A stretch of 64,000 nt of DNA from Streptomyces sp. R302 (GCF_012927245.1 NZ_JABBGE010000012.1:1-64000), one strand, 5' to 3'; numbered from the stretch's first letter, positions 1 through 8,274 are shown. Notes: generated from the sequence alone by a model not told the origin. Translations and numbers: made by a program.

Positions 1-62
1 GCCTTTCAGCGCCGATGGTACTGCAGGGGGGACCCTGTGGGAGAGTAGGACGCCGCCGAACA
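1..62 (+). rRNA. rrf: 5S ribosomal RNA, 3' end only
   Basis: The first 62 bases read as the 3' half of an actinobacterial 5S rRNA. The loop and stem around GATGGTACTGCAGGGGGGAC and the closing strand ending in GCCGAACA are characteristic. The 5' half lies before the window, so an rRNA operon ends here on the plus strand. The mature 3' end is placed at about base 62 by eye. The gene is followed directly by a strong intrinsic terminator. Confidence 0.9.
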
Positions 63-76
63 ATCATTGTGGGGAA

Positions 77-104
77 GCCCCGCACCTTATGGTGCGGGGC
101 TTTT
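77..104 (+). terminator. rRNA operon terminator
   Basis: A perfect 10-bp stem (GCCCCGCACC / GGTGCGGGGC) with a TTAT loop is followed by TTTT, fifteen bases after the 5S rRNA end. This is a textbook Rho-independent terminator and should isolate the rRNA operon from the phospholipid gene at 201. Confidence 0.92.
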
Positions 105-200
105 CTGCGTTTTACGGGCGACCCGGTGGGCGGAGCCGGTCGTGGTGGGAGGTAAGGTCAGGGGTCAACGTCGGTACGGTTCCGAGCAGGAGGCCCCCGG

Positions 201-809
201 GTGGAGGTCCAGGAGACCGAGGTCCAGACGGACCGGGTCCTCACCATCCCCAACATTCTCAGCATGGCGCGTCTTCTCGGCGTGCCGCTGTTCCTGTGGC
301 TCATCCTCCGGCCGGAGTTCGACGGGCCCAACAGTGACGTCTGGGCCCTGGTCGTCCTGATGCTGAGCGGTGTCAGCGACTACCTCGACGGCAAGCTCGC
401 ACGGAAGTGGAACCAGGTCAGCAGCCTCGGCCGGCTGCTCGACCCGGCCGCCGACCGGCTGTACATCCTGTCCACGCTGGTGGGTCTCACCTGGCGCGAG
501 ATCCTGCCACTGTGGCTGACCGCCGTGCTTTTGGCACGCGAAGTCATGCTGCTCGTCATGGTGGGAATCCTGCGCCGGCACGGTTACCCGCCGCCGCAGG
601 TGAACTTCCTCGGGAAAGCTGCGACTTTCAACCTCATGTACGCCTTCCCGTTGCTGCTTCTCAGTGACGGAACCACCTGGCTGGCGTCACTCGCTGAAGT
701 TTTCGGATGGGCTTTCGCCGTTTGGGGTACAACTCTGTATTGGTGGGCAGGGATCCTCTACGTGGTCCAGGTCCGTCGACTCGTGAAGGCGGATGCCGCG
801 GCCGATTGA
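201..809 (+). CDS. CDP-alcohol phosphatidyltransferase (PgsA2-like)
   Basis: This 202-residue integral membrane enzyme of the CDP-alcohol phosphatidyltransferase family transfers a phosphatidyl group from CDP-diacylglycerol to an alcohol, probably glycerol-3-phosphate or a related acceptor, in cardiolipin/phosphatidylglycerol synthesis. The family signature is complete: D60, D63-G64, A67-R68, G77, D81 and D85, the last Asp residues binding Mg2+. Several hydrophobic segments follow. The GTG at 201 is chosen because GAGCAGGAGG lies just upstream. Its position before the DUF881 cluster matches M. tuberculosis Rv1822 (pgsA2). Acceptor specificity cannot be read from the sequence. Confidence 0.85.
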   Translation: MEVQETEVQTDRVLTIPNILSMARLLGVPLFLWLILRPEFDGPNSDVWALVVLMLSGVSDYLDGKLARKWNQVSSLGRLLDPAADRLYILSTLVGLTWREILPLWLTAVLLAREVMLLVMVGILRRHGYPPPQVNFLGKAATFNLMYAFPLLLLSDGTTWLASLAEVFGWAFAVWGTTLYWWAGILYVVQVRRLVKADAAAD

Positions 810-924
810 GCCCGTCCGTCCCGTGCCGTGCAGCGTCGCCGGCAGGAACGAGGGCGTCCGAGGGCCAGTGACCGGACAGGTCGGCCGGCAGGACCGTCGT
901 CTCTTCAAGGAGGACGCTTCCGAC

Positions 925-3420
925 ATGAAGGCCGTCGTGATGGCCGGTGGCGAAGGAACCCGCCTTCGCCCCATGACCTCGAGCATGCCCAAGCCTCTGC
1001 TGCCGGTGGTGAACCGGCCGATCATGGAGCACGTCCTGCGACTGCTCAAGAGGCACGGTCTCAACGAGACCGTCGTCACCGTGCAGTTTCTCGCGTCGCT
1101 CGTCAGGAACTACTTCGGGGACGGCGAGGAGCTCGGGATGGAGCTCACGTACGCCAACGAGGAGAAGCCGCTCGGAACAGCGGGCAGTGTGAAGAACGCC
1201 GAGGAGGCGTTGAAGGACGACGCCTTCCTCGTGATCTCGGGGGACGCCCTCACCGATTTCGACCTCAGCGACCTGATCCGATTCCACAAGGAGAAGGGCG
1301 CCCTCGTCACGGTCTGTCTGACGCGCGTGCCGAATCCGCTGGAATTCGGCATCACGATCGTCGACGAGGAAGGGAAGGTCGAACGCTTTCTGGAGAAGCC
1401 GACCTGGGGACAGGTCTTCTCCGACACCGTGAACACGGGCATCTATGTCATGGAGCCCGAAGTGTTCGACTACGTCGAAGCGGACGTTCCGGTGGACTGG
1501 TCCGGAGACGTCTTCCCGCGGCTGATGAAGGAAGGCAAGCCGATCTACGGCTATGTCGCCGAGGGGTACTGGGAGGACGTCGGCACCCACGAGAGCTACG
1601 TCAAGGCCCAGGCCGACGTGCTCGAGGGCAAGGTCCAGGTCGACATCGACGGCTTCGAGATCTCGCCCGGCGTGTGGGTCGCCGAGGGGGCGGAGGTGCA
1701 CCCCGACGCGGTGCTGCGCGGGCCGCTGTACATCGGGGACTACGCCAAGGTCGAGGCCGGCGCCGAGATCCGCGAGCACACCGTCATCGGCTCCAACGTG
1801 GTGGTGAAGACCGGGGCCTTCCTGCACAAGGCGGTCGTCCACGACAACGTCTACATCGGGCAGCAGAGCAATCTCCGCGGCTGTGTCATCGGCAAGAACA
1901 CCGACGTCATGCGGGCGGCCCGGATCGAGGACGGGGCCGTCATCGGCGACGAGTGCATGATCGGTGAGGAATCGATCGTGCAGGGCAACGTCCGGGTCTA
2001 TCCCTTCAAGACCATCGAGGCCGGAGCCTTCGTCAACACCTCGGTGATCTGGGAGTCCCGCGGGCAGGCCCACCTCTTCGGGGCGCGCGGGGTCACCGGG
2101 ATCCTCAACGTCGAGATCACCCCCGAGCTGGCCGTGCGGCTGGCGGGGGCGTACGCGACGACGCTGAAGAAGGGCGCCACCGTCACCACCGCGCGCGACC
2201 ACTCGCGCGGTGCGCGTGCCCTCAAGCGGGCCGTCATCTCCGCACTCCAGGCCAGCGCCATCGACGTCCGCGACCTGGAGAACGTGCCGCTGCCGGTGGC
2301 CCGGCAGCAGACCGCGCGGGGGAGCGCCGGCGGGATCATGGTGCGTACCTCTCCGGGGGTGCCGGACTCCGTCGACATCATGTTCTTCGACGAGAGGGGC
2401 GCGGACCTCTCGCAGGCCGGGCAGCGGAAGCTGGACCGGGTGTACGCGCGGCAGGAGTACCGGCGGGCCTTCCCCGGGGAGATCGGCGACCTGTCCTTCC
2501 CGGCGAGCGTCTTCGACTCGTACACCGGATCCCTGCTGCGGAACGTCGACACGACCGGCATCGCCGAGGCGGGGCTCAAGGTGGTCGTGGACGCCTCCAA
2601 CGGAAGCGCGGGGCTCGTGCTGCCGAGCCTGCTCGGACGGCTCCAGGTGGATTCGCTGACCATCAACCCCGGGCTCGACGAGTCGCGGCCCACCGAGTCC
2701 GTGGAGCGGCGGCGGGCCGGCCTCGTACGGCTCGGGGAGATCGTGGCGTCGGCGCGGGCGGCGTTCGGGGTGCGGTTCGACCCGGTGGGCGAGCGGTTGT
2801 CGCTCGTCGACGAGCGGGGGCGGATCATCGAGGACGACCGGGCGCTCCTGGTGATGCTGGACCTGGTGGCGGCCGAGCGGCGGTCCGGGCGGGTGGCGCT
2901 GCCGGTGACCACGACCCGTATCGCCGAGCAGGTGGCGGCGTACCACGGCACCCAGGTGGAGTGGACGACCACCTCGCCCGACGACCTGACCCGGGTCGGC
3001 CGGCAGGAGTCGACGATCTTCGGCGGGGACGGGCGCGGCGGGTTCATCGTGCCCGAGTTCAGCAGCGTCTTCGACGGGGCCGCGGCCTTCGTGCGGCTCA
3101 TCGGGCTCGTGGCGCGGACGCAGCTCACGCTGAGCCAGATCGACGCCCGGATCCCGCGGGCGCACGTGATCAAGCGGGACCTGGCGACGCCGTGGGCGGT
3201 GAAGGGGCTGGTGATGCGGCGGGTGGTCGAGGCCGCCGGCAGCAGGTCGGTGGACACGACCGACGGCGTGCGGGTCGTGGAGGCCGACGGGCGGTGGGTG
3301 ATGGTGCTGCCGGACCCGGCCGAGGCCGTCACCCACCTGTGGGCGGAGGGACCCGACGACACCTCCGCGCAGGCGCTGCTCGACGAGTGGGCGCAGGTGG
3401 TCGAGAGCGCGGGGCGCTGA
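925..3420 (+). CDS. mannose-1-phosphate guanylyltransferase-like NDP-sugar pyrophosphorylase fused to a PMM-like domain
   Basis: This 831-residue fusion has three parts. Residues 1-235 are a sugar nucleotidyltransferase with the signature GGEGTRLRPMT at 8-18, which would make GDP-mannose or another NDP-sugar. Residues about 245-370 are a left-handed beta-helix of hexapeptide repeats. Residues about 380-831 resemble phosphomannomutase. In the mutase part the catalytic loop reads MVRTSPGVPD instead of TASHNP, the metal loop reads FDPVGER instead of DGDGDR, and the sugar loop reads GGDGRGG instead of GEMSGH, so mutase activity is doubtful. ATG 925 is chosen because AAGGAGGAC sits 8-9 bases upstream; an in-frame GTG-type extension to 793 has no such site. 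The nucleotide and sugar specificity are inferred from the family. Confidence 0.82.
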   Translation: MKAVVMAGGEGTRLRPMTSSMPKPLLPVVNRPIMEHVLRLLKRHGLNETVVTVQFLASLVRNYFGDGEELGMELTYANEEKPLGTAGSVKNAEEALKDDAFLVISGDALTDFDLSDLIRFHKEKGALVTVCLTRVPNPLEFGITIVDEEGKVERFLEKPTWGQVFSDTVNTGIYVMEPEVFDYVEADVPVDWSGDVFPRLMKEGKPIYGYVAEGYWEDVGTHESYVKAQADVLEGKVQVDIDGFEISPGVWVAEGAEVHPDAVLRGPLYIGDYAKVEAGAEIREHTVIGSNVVVKTGAFLHKAVVHDNVYIGQQSNLRGCVIGKNTDVMRAARIEDGAVIGDECMIGEESIVQGNVRVYPFKTIEAGAFVNTSVIWESRGQAHLFGARGVTGILNVEITPELAVRLAGAYATTLKKGATVTTARDHSRGARALKRAVISALQASAIDVRDLENVPLPVARQQTARGSAGGIMVRTSPGVPDSVDIMFFDERGADLSQAGQRKLDRVYARQEYRRAFPGEIGDLSFPASVFDSYTGSLLRNVDTTGIAEAGLKVVVDASNGSAGLVLPSLLGRLQVDSLTINPGLDESRPTESVERRRAGLVRLGEIVASARAAFGVRFDPVGERLSLVDERGRIIEDDRALLVMLDLVAAERRSGRVALPVTTTRIAEQVAAYHGTQVEWTTTSPDDLTRVGRQESTIFGGDGRGGFIVPEFSSVFDGAAAFVRLIGLVARTQLTLSQIDARIPRAHVIKRDLATPWAVKGLVMRRVVEAAGSRSVDTTDGVRVVEADGRWVMVLPDPAEAVTHLWAEGPDDTSAQALLDEWAQVVESAGR

Positions 3421-3436
3421 CCGGAGGGCGGAGCGC

Positions 3437-3469
3437 GGCCGGACGGCGCCATCTCGGTGCCGTCCGGCC
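3437..3469 (+). terminator. stem-loop after the nucleotidyltransferase gene
   Basis: An 11-bp perfect stem (GGCCGGACGGC / GCCGTCCGGCC) with an 11-base loop starts 17 bases after the stop codon at 3420. There is no T-tract, as is common in Streptomyces. It probably terminates or stabilises the upstream transcript. Confidence 0.65.
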
Positions 3470-3521
3470 CTTCCCGGGGGCCATTCGGCGGTAGGGCGTG
3501 CGACGTGCGACGATGTGCGGC

Positions 3522-4451
3522 ATGTCGCAGCAGCCCCCCGTTCGGAGCACTGGTTCTCCGCCCCCGCGCCCGGACGCGTCGATGTCGCTGCTGAACAACG
3601 TCATCGACCACGCGCTGGACGACGGGTACGCGGAGGCGACCGCGCGGCGCCGGGCCGAGGGCGGTGCGCTGCCCAAGCCGCTGCGGGCGAAGCTGGGGCT
3701 CGCGGCGGGTCTGGTGCTGGCCGCCGCCGTCGTGACGGTGGGCGCGGCCGAGGCCCGGATCTCGGCCCCCGTGGTCGCCAAGGAGCGGCAGGAGCTCATC
3801 GGCCGGATCGAGGACGAGAACGCGGCGGCCGACGGCCTGGAGCGGGACGTCGAGCGGATCCGGCTCGAGGTCGGCGAGCGGCAGCGTGCCGCGCTCGAAG
3901 AGCACGGCGGCGACCAGACGGAACTGGTCGCCCTGCTCTCGGGGGCCACCCCGGTGCGCGGTCCCGGGGTGAAGCTCGTGGTCGACGACGCCAAGGGGTC
4001 CGACAGCGGGGGCGGCGGTCCGCGCGAGAGCGCCGGCTTCTCCGACACCGGGCGGGTGCGCGACCGTGACATGCAGCGGGTGGTCAACGGGCTGTGGGAG
4101 TCCGGCGCGGAGGCCGTGTCGATCAACGGCCAGCGGCTGACCTCGCTCTCGGCGATCCGGGCCGCCGGTGACGCAGTACTCGTCGACAACCGGCCGCTCG
4201 TGCCGCCGTACACCGTCCTTGCGATCGGGGACGGGCAGCGGCTGAGAACGGCCTTCCAGGACAGTGCCGACGGGCAGTACCTGCACGCGCTGGTGGAGAA
4301 CTTCGGGATCCGCAGCACCACCTCGGTCGAGGGCGAGCTGAGCCTGCCGGCCGCGCCGAGCCTGATCGTACGTACAGCTGAGCCGAGGGGGGCCGGGGCG
4401 GCGACGCCGACCGGCCGCGCCACGGCCGACAAGGGGAAGGCAACATCGTGA
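3522..4451 (+). CDS. DUF881 family membrane protein (first copy)
   Basis: This 309-residue single-pass membrane protein has a short Pro-rich cytoplasmic N-terminus, one transmembrane segment at about 48-68, a coiled coil at about 80-118 rich in E/R/A, and an extracytoplasmic DUF881 domain to the C-terminus. DUF881 proteins are linked to cell division and sporulation in actinobacteria and Firmicutes, but no biochemical role is established. ATG 3522 is preferred over in-frame GTG 3498 or ATG 3513 because it begins the usual MSQQ-type N-terminus, though no start has a good ribosome binding site. The stop overlaps the GTG of the next gene. The gene matches Rv1823 by position. Confidence 0.8.
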   Translation: MSQQPPVRSTGSPPPRPDASMSLLNNVIDHALDDGYAEATARRRAEGGALPKPLRAKLGLAAGLVLAAAVVTVGAAEARISAPVVAKERQELIGRIEDENAAADGLERDVERIRLEVGERQRAALEEHGGDQTELVALLSGATPVRGPGVKLVVDDAKGSDSGGGGPRESAGFSDTGRVRDRDMQRVVNGLWESGAEAVSINGQRLTSLSAIRAAGDAVLVDNRPLVPPYTVLAIGDGQRLRTAFQDSADGQYLHALVENFGIRSTTSVEGELSLPAAPSLIVRTAEPRGAGAATPTGRATADKGKATS

Positions 4452-4780
4452 TCGCCGTACTGGGCCTGATCGTCGGAGTCGTGGCGGGACTGCTGGTCCG
4501 GCCCGAGATCCCGGCGGTCGTCGAGCCCTATCTCCCGATCGCCGTGGTCGCCGCCCTCGACGCGGTCTTCGGCGGTCTGCGGGCCATGCTCGACGGGATC
4601 TTCGTCGACAAGGTCTTCGTGGTCTCGTTCCTGTCGAACGTGGTCGTGGCCGCGCTGATCGTCTTCCTCGGCGACAAGCTCGGCGTCGGCGCGCAGCTCT
4701 CCACGGGTGTCGTCGTCGTGCTCGGCATCCGGATCTTCTCCAACGCGGCCGCGATCCGCCGCCATGTCTTCCGGGCGTGA
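4448..4780 (+). CDS. sbp: small basic protein Sbp (DUF1290)
   Basis: This 110-residue very hydrophobic protein has about three transmembrane segments and the family pattern: a glycine-rich first helix, LRAMLDGIF in the middle, and GVRIFSNAA-like residues near the end (here LGIRIFSNAAAIRR). Sbp is always found between two DUF881 genes in actinobacteria, and its function is unknown. The GTG start overlaps the upstream stop by four bases (GTGA), and the stop overlaps the next GTG the same way, so the three genes are translationally coupled. It corresponds to Rv1824. Confidence 0.85.
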   Translation: MIAVLGLIVGVVAGLLVRPEIPAVVEPYLPIAVVAALDAVFGGLRAMLDGIFVDKVFVVSFLSNVVVAALIVFLGDKLGVGAQLSTGVVVVLGIRIFSNAAAIRRHVFRA

Positions 4781-5706
4781 GGCCGATGAGTGTGAACCCG
4801 AACGAGAAACCGAACGAGAACCCGGACGGGAAGCTGAACGAGAAGCCGGACGAAGGCGTCGAGAAGCCGGAGGCGCCCGCGACGGCGGTCGAGCCCGAGA
4901 CACCGGCGGCCCCGGCCGTGGAGGGCGCCGAGAGCGCTCCCGAGGCCGCCGTGCCCGCCGCGGGCGAAGGGCCCGGTGCCGGGGCGCCGAGCGGTCGCCG
5001 GAGGCTCGCGGACGCGTTGTGGCCGCCGCGGGTGACGCGGGCCCAGCTCGTCGTGGCGCTGCTGCTGGCCTGTCTGGGCTTCGGCCTCGCCATCCAGGTC
5101 TCCTCGACCAGCGAGGGCAGTGCCCTGCGCGGGGCGCGGCAGGAGGATCTCGTACGGATCCTCGACGAGCTCGACGACCGTACGCAGCGCCTGGAGGACG
5201 AGAAGGCGCGGCTCGAGAAGCAGCGCTCCGAGCTGGAGTCCAGCTCCGATCAGGCCGAGGAGGCCCGTCGGCAGACGCAGGAGAAGGAGCGGCAGCTCGG
5301 GATCCTGGCCGGCACGGTGGCGGCCGAGGGGCCGGGCATCACGCTGACGGTGACCGACCCGGTCGGCGCGGTCGAGTCCGACATGCTGCTCGACGCCATC
5401 CAGGAGCTGCGGGCGGCCGGCGCGGAGGCGATCCAGGTCGACGGCGTGCGCGTGGTCGCCAACAGTTATTTCACCGGTGGCGGTGAAGACATGCGGATCG
5501 ATGGAACGCCGGTGACCGCTCCGTACGTCTTCAAGGTCATCGGCAAGCCCGAGGATCTCGAGCCCGCGCTCAACATCCCCGGTGGAGTCGTCCAGACCCT
5601 CGAGAAGGAGCAGGCCACGGCCACGGTGGAGCGGTCGGCGAAGATCGTCGTCGACGCCTTGCGACCCGTGAAGCGGCCTGACTACGCTCGGTCGTCCTCC
5701 CCGTGA
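4777..5706 (+). CDS. DUF881 family membrane protein (second copy)
   Basis: This 309-residue protein has a long charged N-terminus containing NEKPNENPDGKLNEKPDE, one transmembrane segment at about 89-108, a coiled coil at about 115-180 and a DUF881 domain. It is the distal partner of the DUF881-Sbp-DUF881 unit. The GTG at 4777 overlaps the Sbp stop; ATG 4786 is an alternative start three codons in, and neither has a strong ribosome binding site, which fits coupling. The N-terminal repeats arise from repeated AACGAGAA-like DNA. It corresponds to Rv1825. A role in envelope or division complexes is family-level inference. Confidence 0.8.
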   Translation: MRPMSVNPNEKPNENPDGKLNEKPDEGVEKPEAPATAVEPETPAAPAVEGAESAPEAAVPAAGEGPGAGAPSGRRRLADALWPPRVTRAQLVVALLLACLGFGLAIQVSSTSEGSALRGARQEDLVRILDELDDRTQRLEDEKARLEKQRSELESSSDQAEEARRQTQEKERQLGILAGTVAAEGPGITLTVTDPVGAVESDMLLDAIQELRAAGAEAIQVDGVRVVANSYFTGGGEDMRIDGTPVTAPYVFKVIGKPEDLEPALNIPGGVVQTLEKEQATATVERSAKIVVDALRPVKRPDYARSSSP

Positions 5707-5896
5707 GAGAGGGGGGCGAGGGGTCCCGCGACATGGGCTGGAGCGTTGCGGGGGGTCGGCGCACCACAACGGTGGTGCGTGGTGGAAACTGTCCGGAGGA
5801 TACGGACGTTGTGAAGGTGTCCGGGTCGGCAGGTGTGATGGATCTCGGTTCGTCCTGCCCCACGGGCGGGTCTGTTTCGGTCAAGGGGAATCGCCC
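5707..5896 (+). other. 190-bp spacer where gcvH lies in mycobacteria
   Basis: This gap separates the DUF881 operon from the GarA-like gene. It contains the inverted repeat CACCAC-AACG-GTGGTG near 5763-5778 and a possible 65-codon ORF from GTG 5703 whose TGA at 5898-5900 overlaps the GTG of the next gene. That ORF resembles nothing I recognise and lacks the lipoyl-lysine motif of GcvH, so gcvH is absent here. Confidence 0.5.
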
Positions 5897-6709
5897 GTGA
5901 AGTTGTTTGCGAAGTTGTTCGGCAAGAGCGCACGCGAGGACGGCGGCAACGCCAGGCACCGTGCGCCGCGCCACACCCAGAGCGAGGAGCAGGGCGGCGA
6001 GCGTCCGCTCTTCCGCGACGAGGTCGGTGGTCAGGGCGCGTCGTCTGTTGACCCCGCCGGTGCCCCGCGCATAGGTTTCGGTGAACCATCAACCTCAAGT
6101 GCGGGTGGAGGGTTCACCCCCGATCCGTACGCGACCCAGACCTCCGCGGGGCAGCCGAGGCAGGAGGACGCGTCCATGCCGGTGTGTACGAGGTGCGGTC
6201 ACCGCAATACGGCGGACAGCCGGTTCTGCTCCCACTGCGGCACTCCGCTGCGGGGCGGGATCGCCGCCGAGCGTCCCTCCGAGACGACGTCGACGATCTC
6301 GATCTCGGGTCTGGAGGCGTACGACGCGGAGACCACCGGCCAGATCGCGATGCCGGCGCTGTCCCCCGAGGCCCTCGCGGCCGTCGAGGCGCTGCCGCCG
6401 GGCTCCGCGCTCCTGGTGGTGCGCCGCGGTCCGAACTCGGGCAGCCGCTTCCTCCTGGACGGCGAGCTGACGACGGCCGGCCGGCACCCGCAGAGCGACA
6501 TCTTCCTGGACGACTTCACGGTCTCCCGGCGGCACGTGGAGTTCCGCCGGCGCCAGGACGGCAGCTTCACCGTCGCCGACGTGGGCAGTCTCAACGGCAC
6601 CTACCTCAACCGCGAGCCGATCGACACCGACGTGGTGCTCAACAACGGCGACGAGGTGCAGATCGGCAAGTACCGGCTGGTCTTCTACGCGAGCCAGCGA
6701 GGCGTCTGA
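5897..6709 (+). CDS. garA: zinc-ribbon plus FHA-domain protein, GarA/OdhI-like
   Basis: This 270-residue protein has a lysine-rich start, a low-complexity linker, a zinc ribbon (CTRCG at about 97 and CSHCG near 114), the phosphorylation motif ETTSTIS at about 129, and an FHA domain at about 178-265 with the expected GRHPQSDIF, SRRHVEF and SLNGTYLN blocks. In mycobacteria and corynebacteria, GarA/OdhI is phosphorylated by PknB/PknG at ETTS and then binds its own FHA domain, switching off 2-oxoglutarate dehydrogenase inhibition. The ETTS motif and neighbours support orthology with Rv1827. The N-terminal zinc ribbon is an addition to the short mycobacterial form. GTG 5897 follows AAGGGGA by eight bases. 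Confidence 0.82.
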   Translation: MKLFAKLFGKSAREDGGNARHRAPRHTQSEEQGGERPLFRDEVGGQGASSVDPAGAPRIGFGEPSTSSAGGGFTPDPYATQTSAGQPRQEDASMPVCTRCGHRNTADSRFCSHCGTPLRGGIAAERPSETTSTISISGLEAYDAETTGQIAMPALSPEALAAVEALPPGSALLVVRRGPNSGSRFLLDGELTTAGRHPQSDIFLDDFTVSRRHVEFRRRQDGSFTVADVGSLNGTYLNREPIDTDVVLNNGDEVQIGKYRLVFYASQRGV

Positions 6710-6741
6710 CACGCCTGGCGGAGATCCTTCAGGAAAGGTCC

Positions 6742-7500
6742 ATGGTGCGAACACCGACGGGCGGTGCCGGATCCGGCACCGCCACCGCGGGTGACCGGCT
6801 GGTGAGTATCGGCACCGTGCTGAACCAGTTGCGGGACGAGTTTCCCGAAGTGACGATCTCCAAGATCCGCTTCCTGGAGGCCGAGGGGCTCGTCGAGCCG
6901 CGCCGTACGGCCTCCGGGTACCGGAAGTTCAGCCCGGAGGACGTGGAGCGGCTCGCCGCCGTCCTGCGGATGCAGCGGGACCACTACCTTCCGCTGAAGG
7001 TCATCCGGGAGCACCTCGACGCCCTCGCCCGGGGCGAGCAGGTGACGCTCCCCGCTCCCGGTCGGCGTCGTGACCTGCTGGACGGGCTGCTCGACGGTCC
7101 GGTGGACGAGGAGGGCGGCGAGCGGCCGACCGCGGCGCGCCTCGGCCGGGCCGAGCTGGTCGCCGCGGCCGGGGTCACCGACGCCGACTTGACGGAGTGG
7201 GAGTCGTACGGCCTGCTCGTCGAGAACGAGGGCGGCGGCTACGACCCGGAGAGCGTCACCGTCGCCAGGATCGTCGCCGACCTCGGCCGGTTCGGGCTCG
7301 AACCCCGGCACCTGCGGTCCGTGAAGGCCTCGGCGGACCGGGAGGCCGGGCTGATCGAGCAGGTCGTGGCGCCGCTGCGCCGGCACCGCAACCCGCAGAC
7401 CCGGGCGCACGCCGAGGAGACGGCCGCCGATCTGGCGCAGCTCTCGGTGCGGCTGCACGCCGCGCTGGTGCAGACGGCGCTCGGGATCCGCCTCCAGTGA
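6742..7500 (+). CDS. ftsR: MerR-family transcriptional regulator FtsR
   Basis: This 252-residue regulator has a MerR-type winged helix at about 25-95 (SIGTVLNQLRDEFPEVTISK, then YRKFSPEDVERL). A second HTH-like part (ELVAAAGVTDADL ... YGLLVENEGGGYDPES) gives the two-module layout of FtsR, an activator of ftsZ in Corynebacterium. It sits directly after the FHA gene, as Rv1828 does. ATG 6742 is chosen because AGGAAAGG lies five to eleven bases upstream; upstream in-frame sequence is the shadow of garA. A cell-division target is inferred from the family. Confidence 0.82.
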   Translation: MVRTPTGGAGSGTATAGDRLVSIGTVLNQLRDEFPEVTISKIRFLEAEGLVEPRRTASGYRKFSPEDVERLAAVLRMQRDHYLPLKVIREHLDALARGEQVTLPAPGRRRDLLDGLLDGPVDEEGGERPTAARLGRAELVAAAGVTDADLTEWESYGLLVENEGGGYDPESVTVARIVADLGRFGLEPRHLRSVKASADREAGLIEQVVAPLRRHRNPQTRAHAEETAADLAQLSVRLHAALVQTALGIRLQ

Positions 7501-7578
7501 CGGTCCCGGAGCGCTTCGCGGCGGGGTGCGGAGGGCGCTGAGCGGGGGCCCGACTATCCAAACCGGTCGGCCACGTCC

Positions 7579-7590
7579 TAGGGTTGCTGT
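7579..7590 (+). promoter_or_regulatory. -10 element giving a probable leaderless mRNA
   Basis: TAGGGT at 7579-7584 ends six bases before the GTG at 7591, so transcription would start at or next to the start codon. There is no ribosome binding site, which fits leaderless translation. No clear -35 hexamer was seen. Confidence 0.5.
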
Positions 7591-8058
7591 GTGAACGAGC
7601 TCGACGTTGTGGGTGTCCGGGTGGAAATGCCCTCCAACCAGCCGATCGTTCTCCTGCGAGAGGTGGGGGGCGATCGGTACCTGCCCATCTGGATCGGACC
7701 CGGCGAGGCGACCGCGATCGCCTTCGCCCAGCAGGGCATGGCCCCGCCGAGGCCGCTGACGCACGACCTGTTCAAGGACGTGCTGGAGGCGGTGGGGCAG
7801 GAGCTGACCCAGGTCCGCATCACCGATCTGCGGGACGGGGTCTTCTACGCCGAGCTGGTCTTCGCCAGCGGTGTGGAGGTGAGCGCGCGGCCGTCCGACG
7901 CGATAGCCCTGGCCCTGCGGACCGGTTCGCCGATCTTCGGCAGCGACGGCGTCCTCGACGACGCCGGGATCGCGATCCCCGACGAGCAGGAGGACGAGGT
8001 GGAGAAGTTCCGCGAGTTCCTCGACCAGATCTCGCCCGAGGACTTCGGGAGCCAGTGA
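7591..8058 (+). CDS. bifunctional nuclease family protein (DUF151)
   Basis: This 155-residue acidic protein has the DUF151 fold. The blocks PIVLLREVGGDRYLPIWIG near the start and RPSDAIALALRTGSPIF around 98-114 are the family hallmarks. Plant and bacterial members have DNase/RNase activity, but the physiological role is not settled. The protein is full length for the family. It corresponds to Rv1829 in the conserved block between FtsR and the second MerR regulator. The GTG start has a -10 element just upstream and no ribosome binding site, suggesting leaderless expression separate from ftsR. Confidence 0.85.
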   Translation: MNELDVVGVRVEMPSNQPIVLLREVGGDRYLPIWIGPGEATAIAFAQQGMAPPRPLTHDLFKDVLEAVGQELTQVRITDLRDGVFYAELVFASGVEVSARPSDAIALALRTGSPIFGSDGVLDDAGIAIPDEQEDEVEKFREFLDQISPEDFGSQ

Positions 8059-8087
8059 GGGGCCGCTCCCGGGGCGGGGGCGCGTGC

Positions 8088-8131
8088 GGATCGGACCGGG
8101 ATCGGACCCGGATCGGACGGGGATCCGACCG
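8088..8131. repeat. 11-bp tandem repeat, four copies
   Basis: Four adjacent units (GGATCGGACCG, GGATCGGACCC, GGATCGGACGG, GGATCCGACCG) lie 30 bases after the nuclease stop codon. They are imperfect copies differing by one or two bases. No protein is encoded here. They may contribute to termination or be replication-slippage products. Confidence 0.8.
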
Positions 8132-8256
8132 GGCGTGCTGCGGGGCTGCCCGGGATCGCACCGGGTGCGGTGCGGGGCTGCCGGAGGGCGCCGTCGGCGC
8201 ATTCGAGTAGCCTTTCCCCGGGGTGGGACACGTGAAACCACTCTCTGGGTGATTAT

Positions 8257-8274
8257 CACTCGGCGTGCCGAGTG
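8257..8274. promoter_or_regulatory. 18-bp perfect palindrome, candidate operator
   Basis: CACTCGGC-GT-GCCGAGTG is a perfect inverted repeat with 8-bp arms. It ends ten bases before the -35 hexamer of the next promoter. The position suits an activator site, or a MerR-family autoregulatory site. It has no T-tract, and no gene ends close by, so a terminator is less likely. Confidence 0.5.

Noticed and set aside
661..3336. Very long open frame on the minus strand opposite the nucleotidyltransferase fusion.
   Set aside because: It is an artefact of high G+C; composition is His/Arg/Gly/Asp-rich, and the plus strand has the conserved domains and third-position bias.
5780..5815. GGAAAC followed by GTT near 5785 looked like an ECF sigma-factor promoter.
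   Set aside because: Spacing and hexamers do not fit SigR or SigE consensus well enough to claim it.
5703..5900. A 65-codon ORF overlapping the garA start might be a gcvH-like gene.
   Set aside because: It lacks the lipoyl-lysine motif and any recognisable domain; only the GTGA overlap speaks for it.
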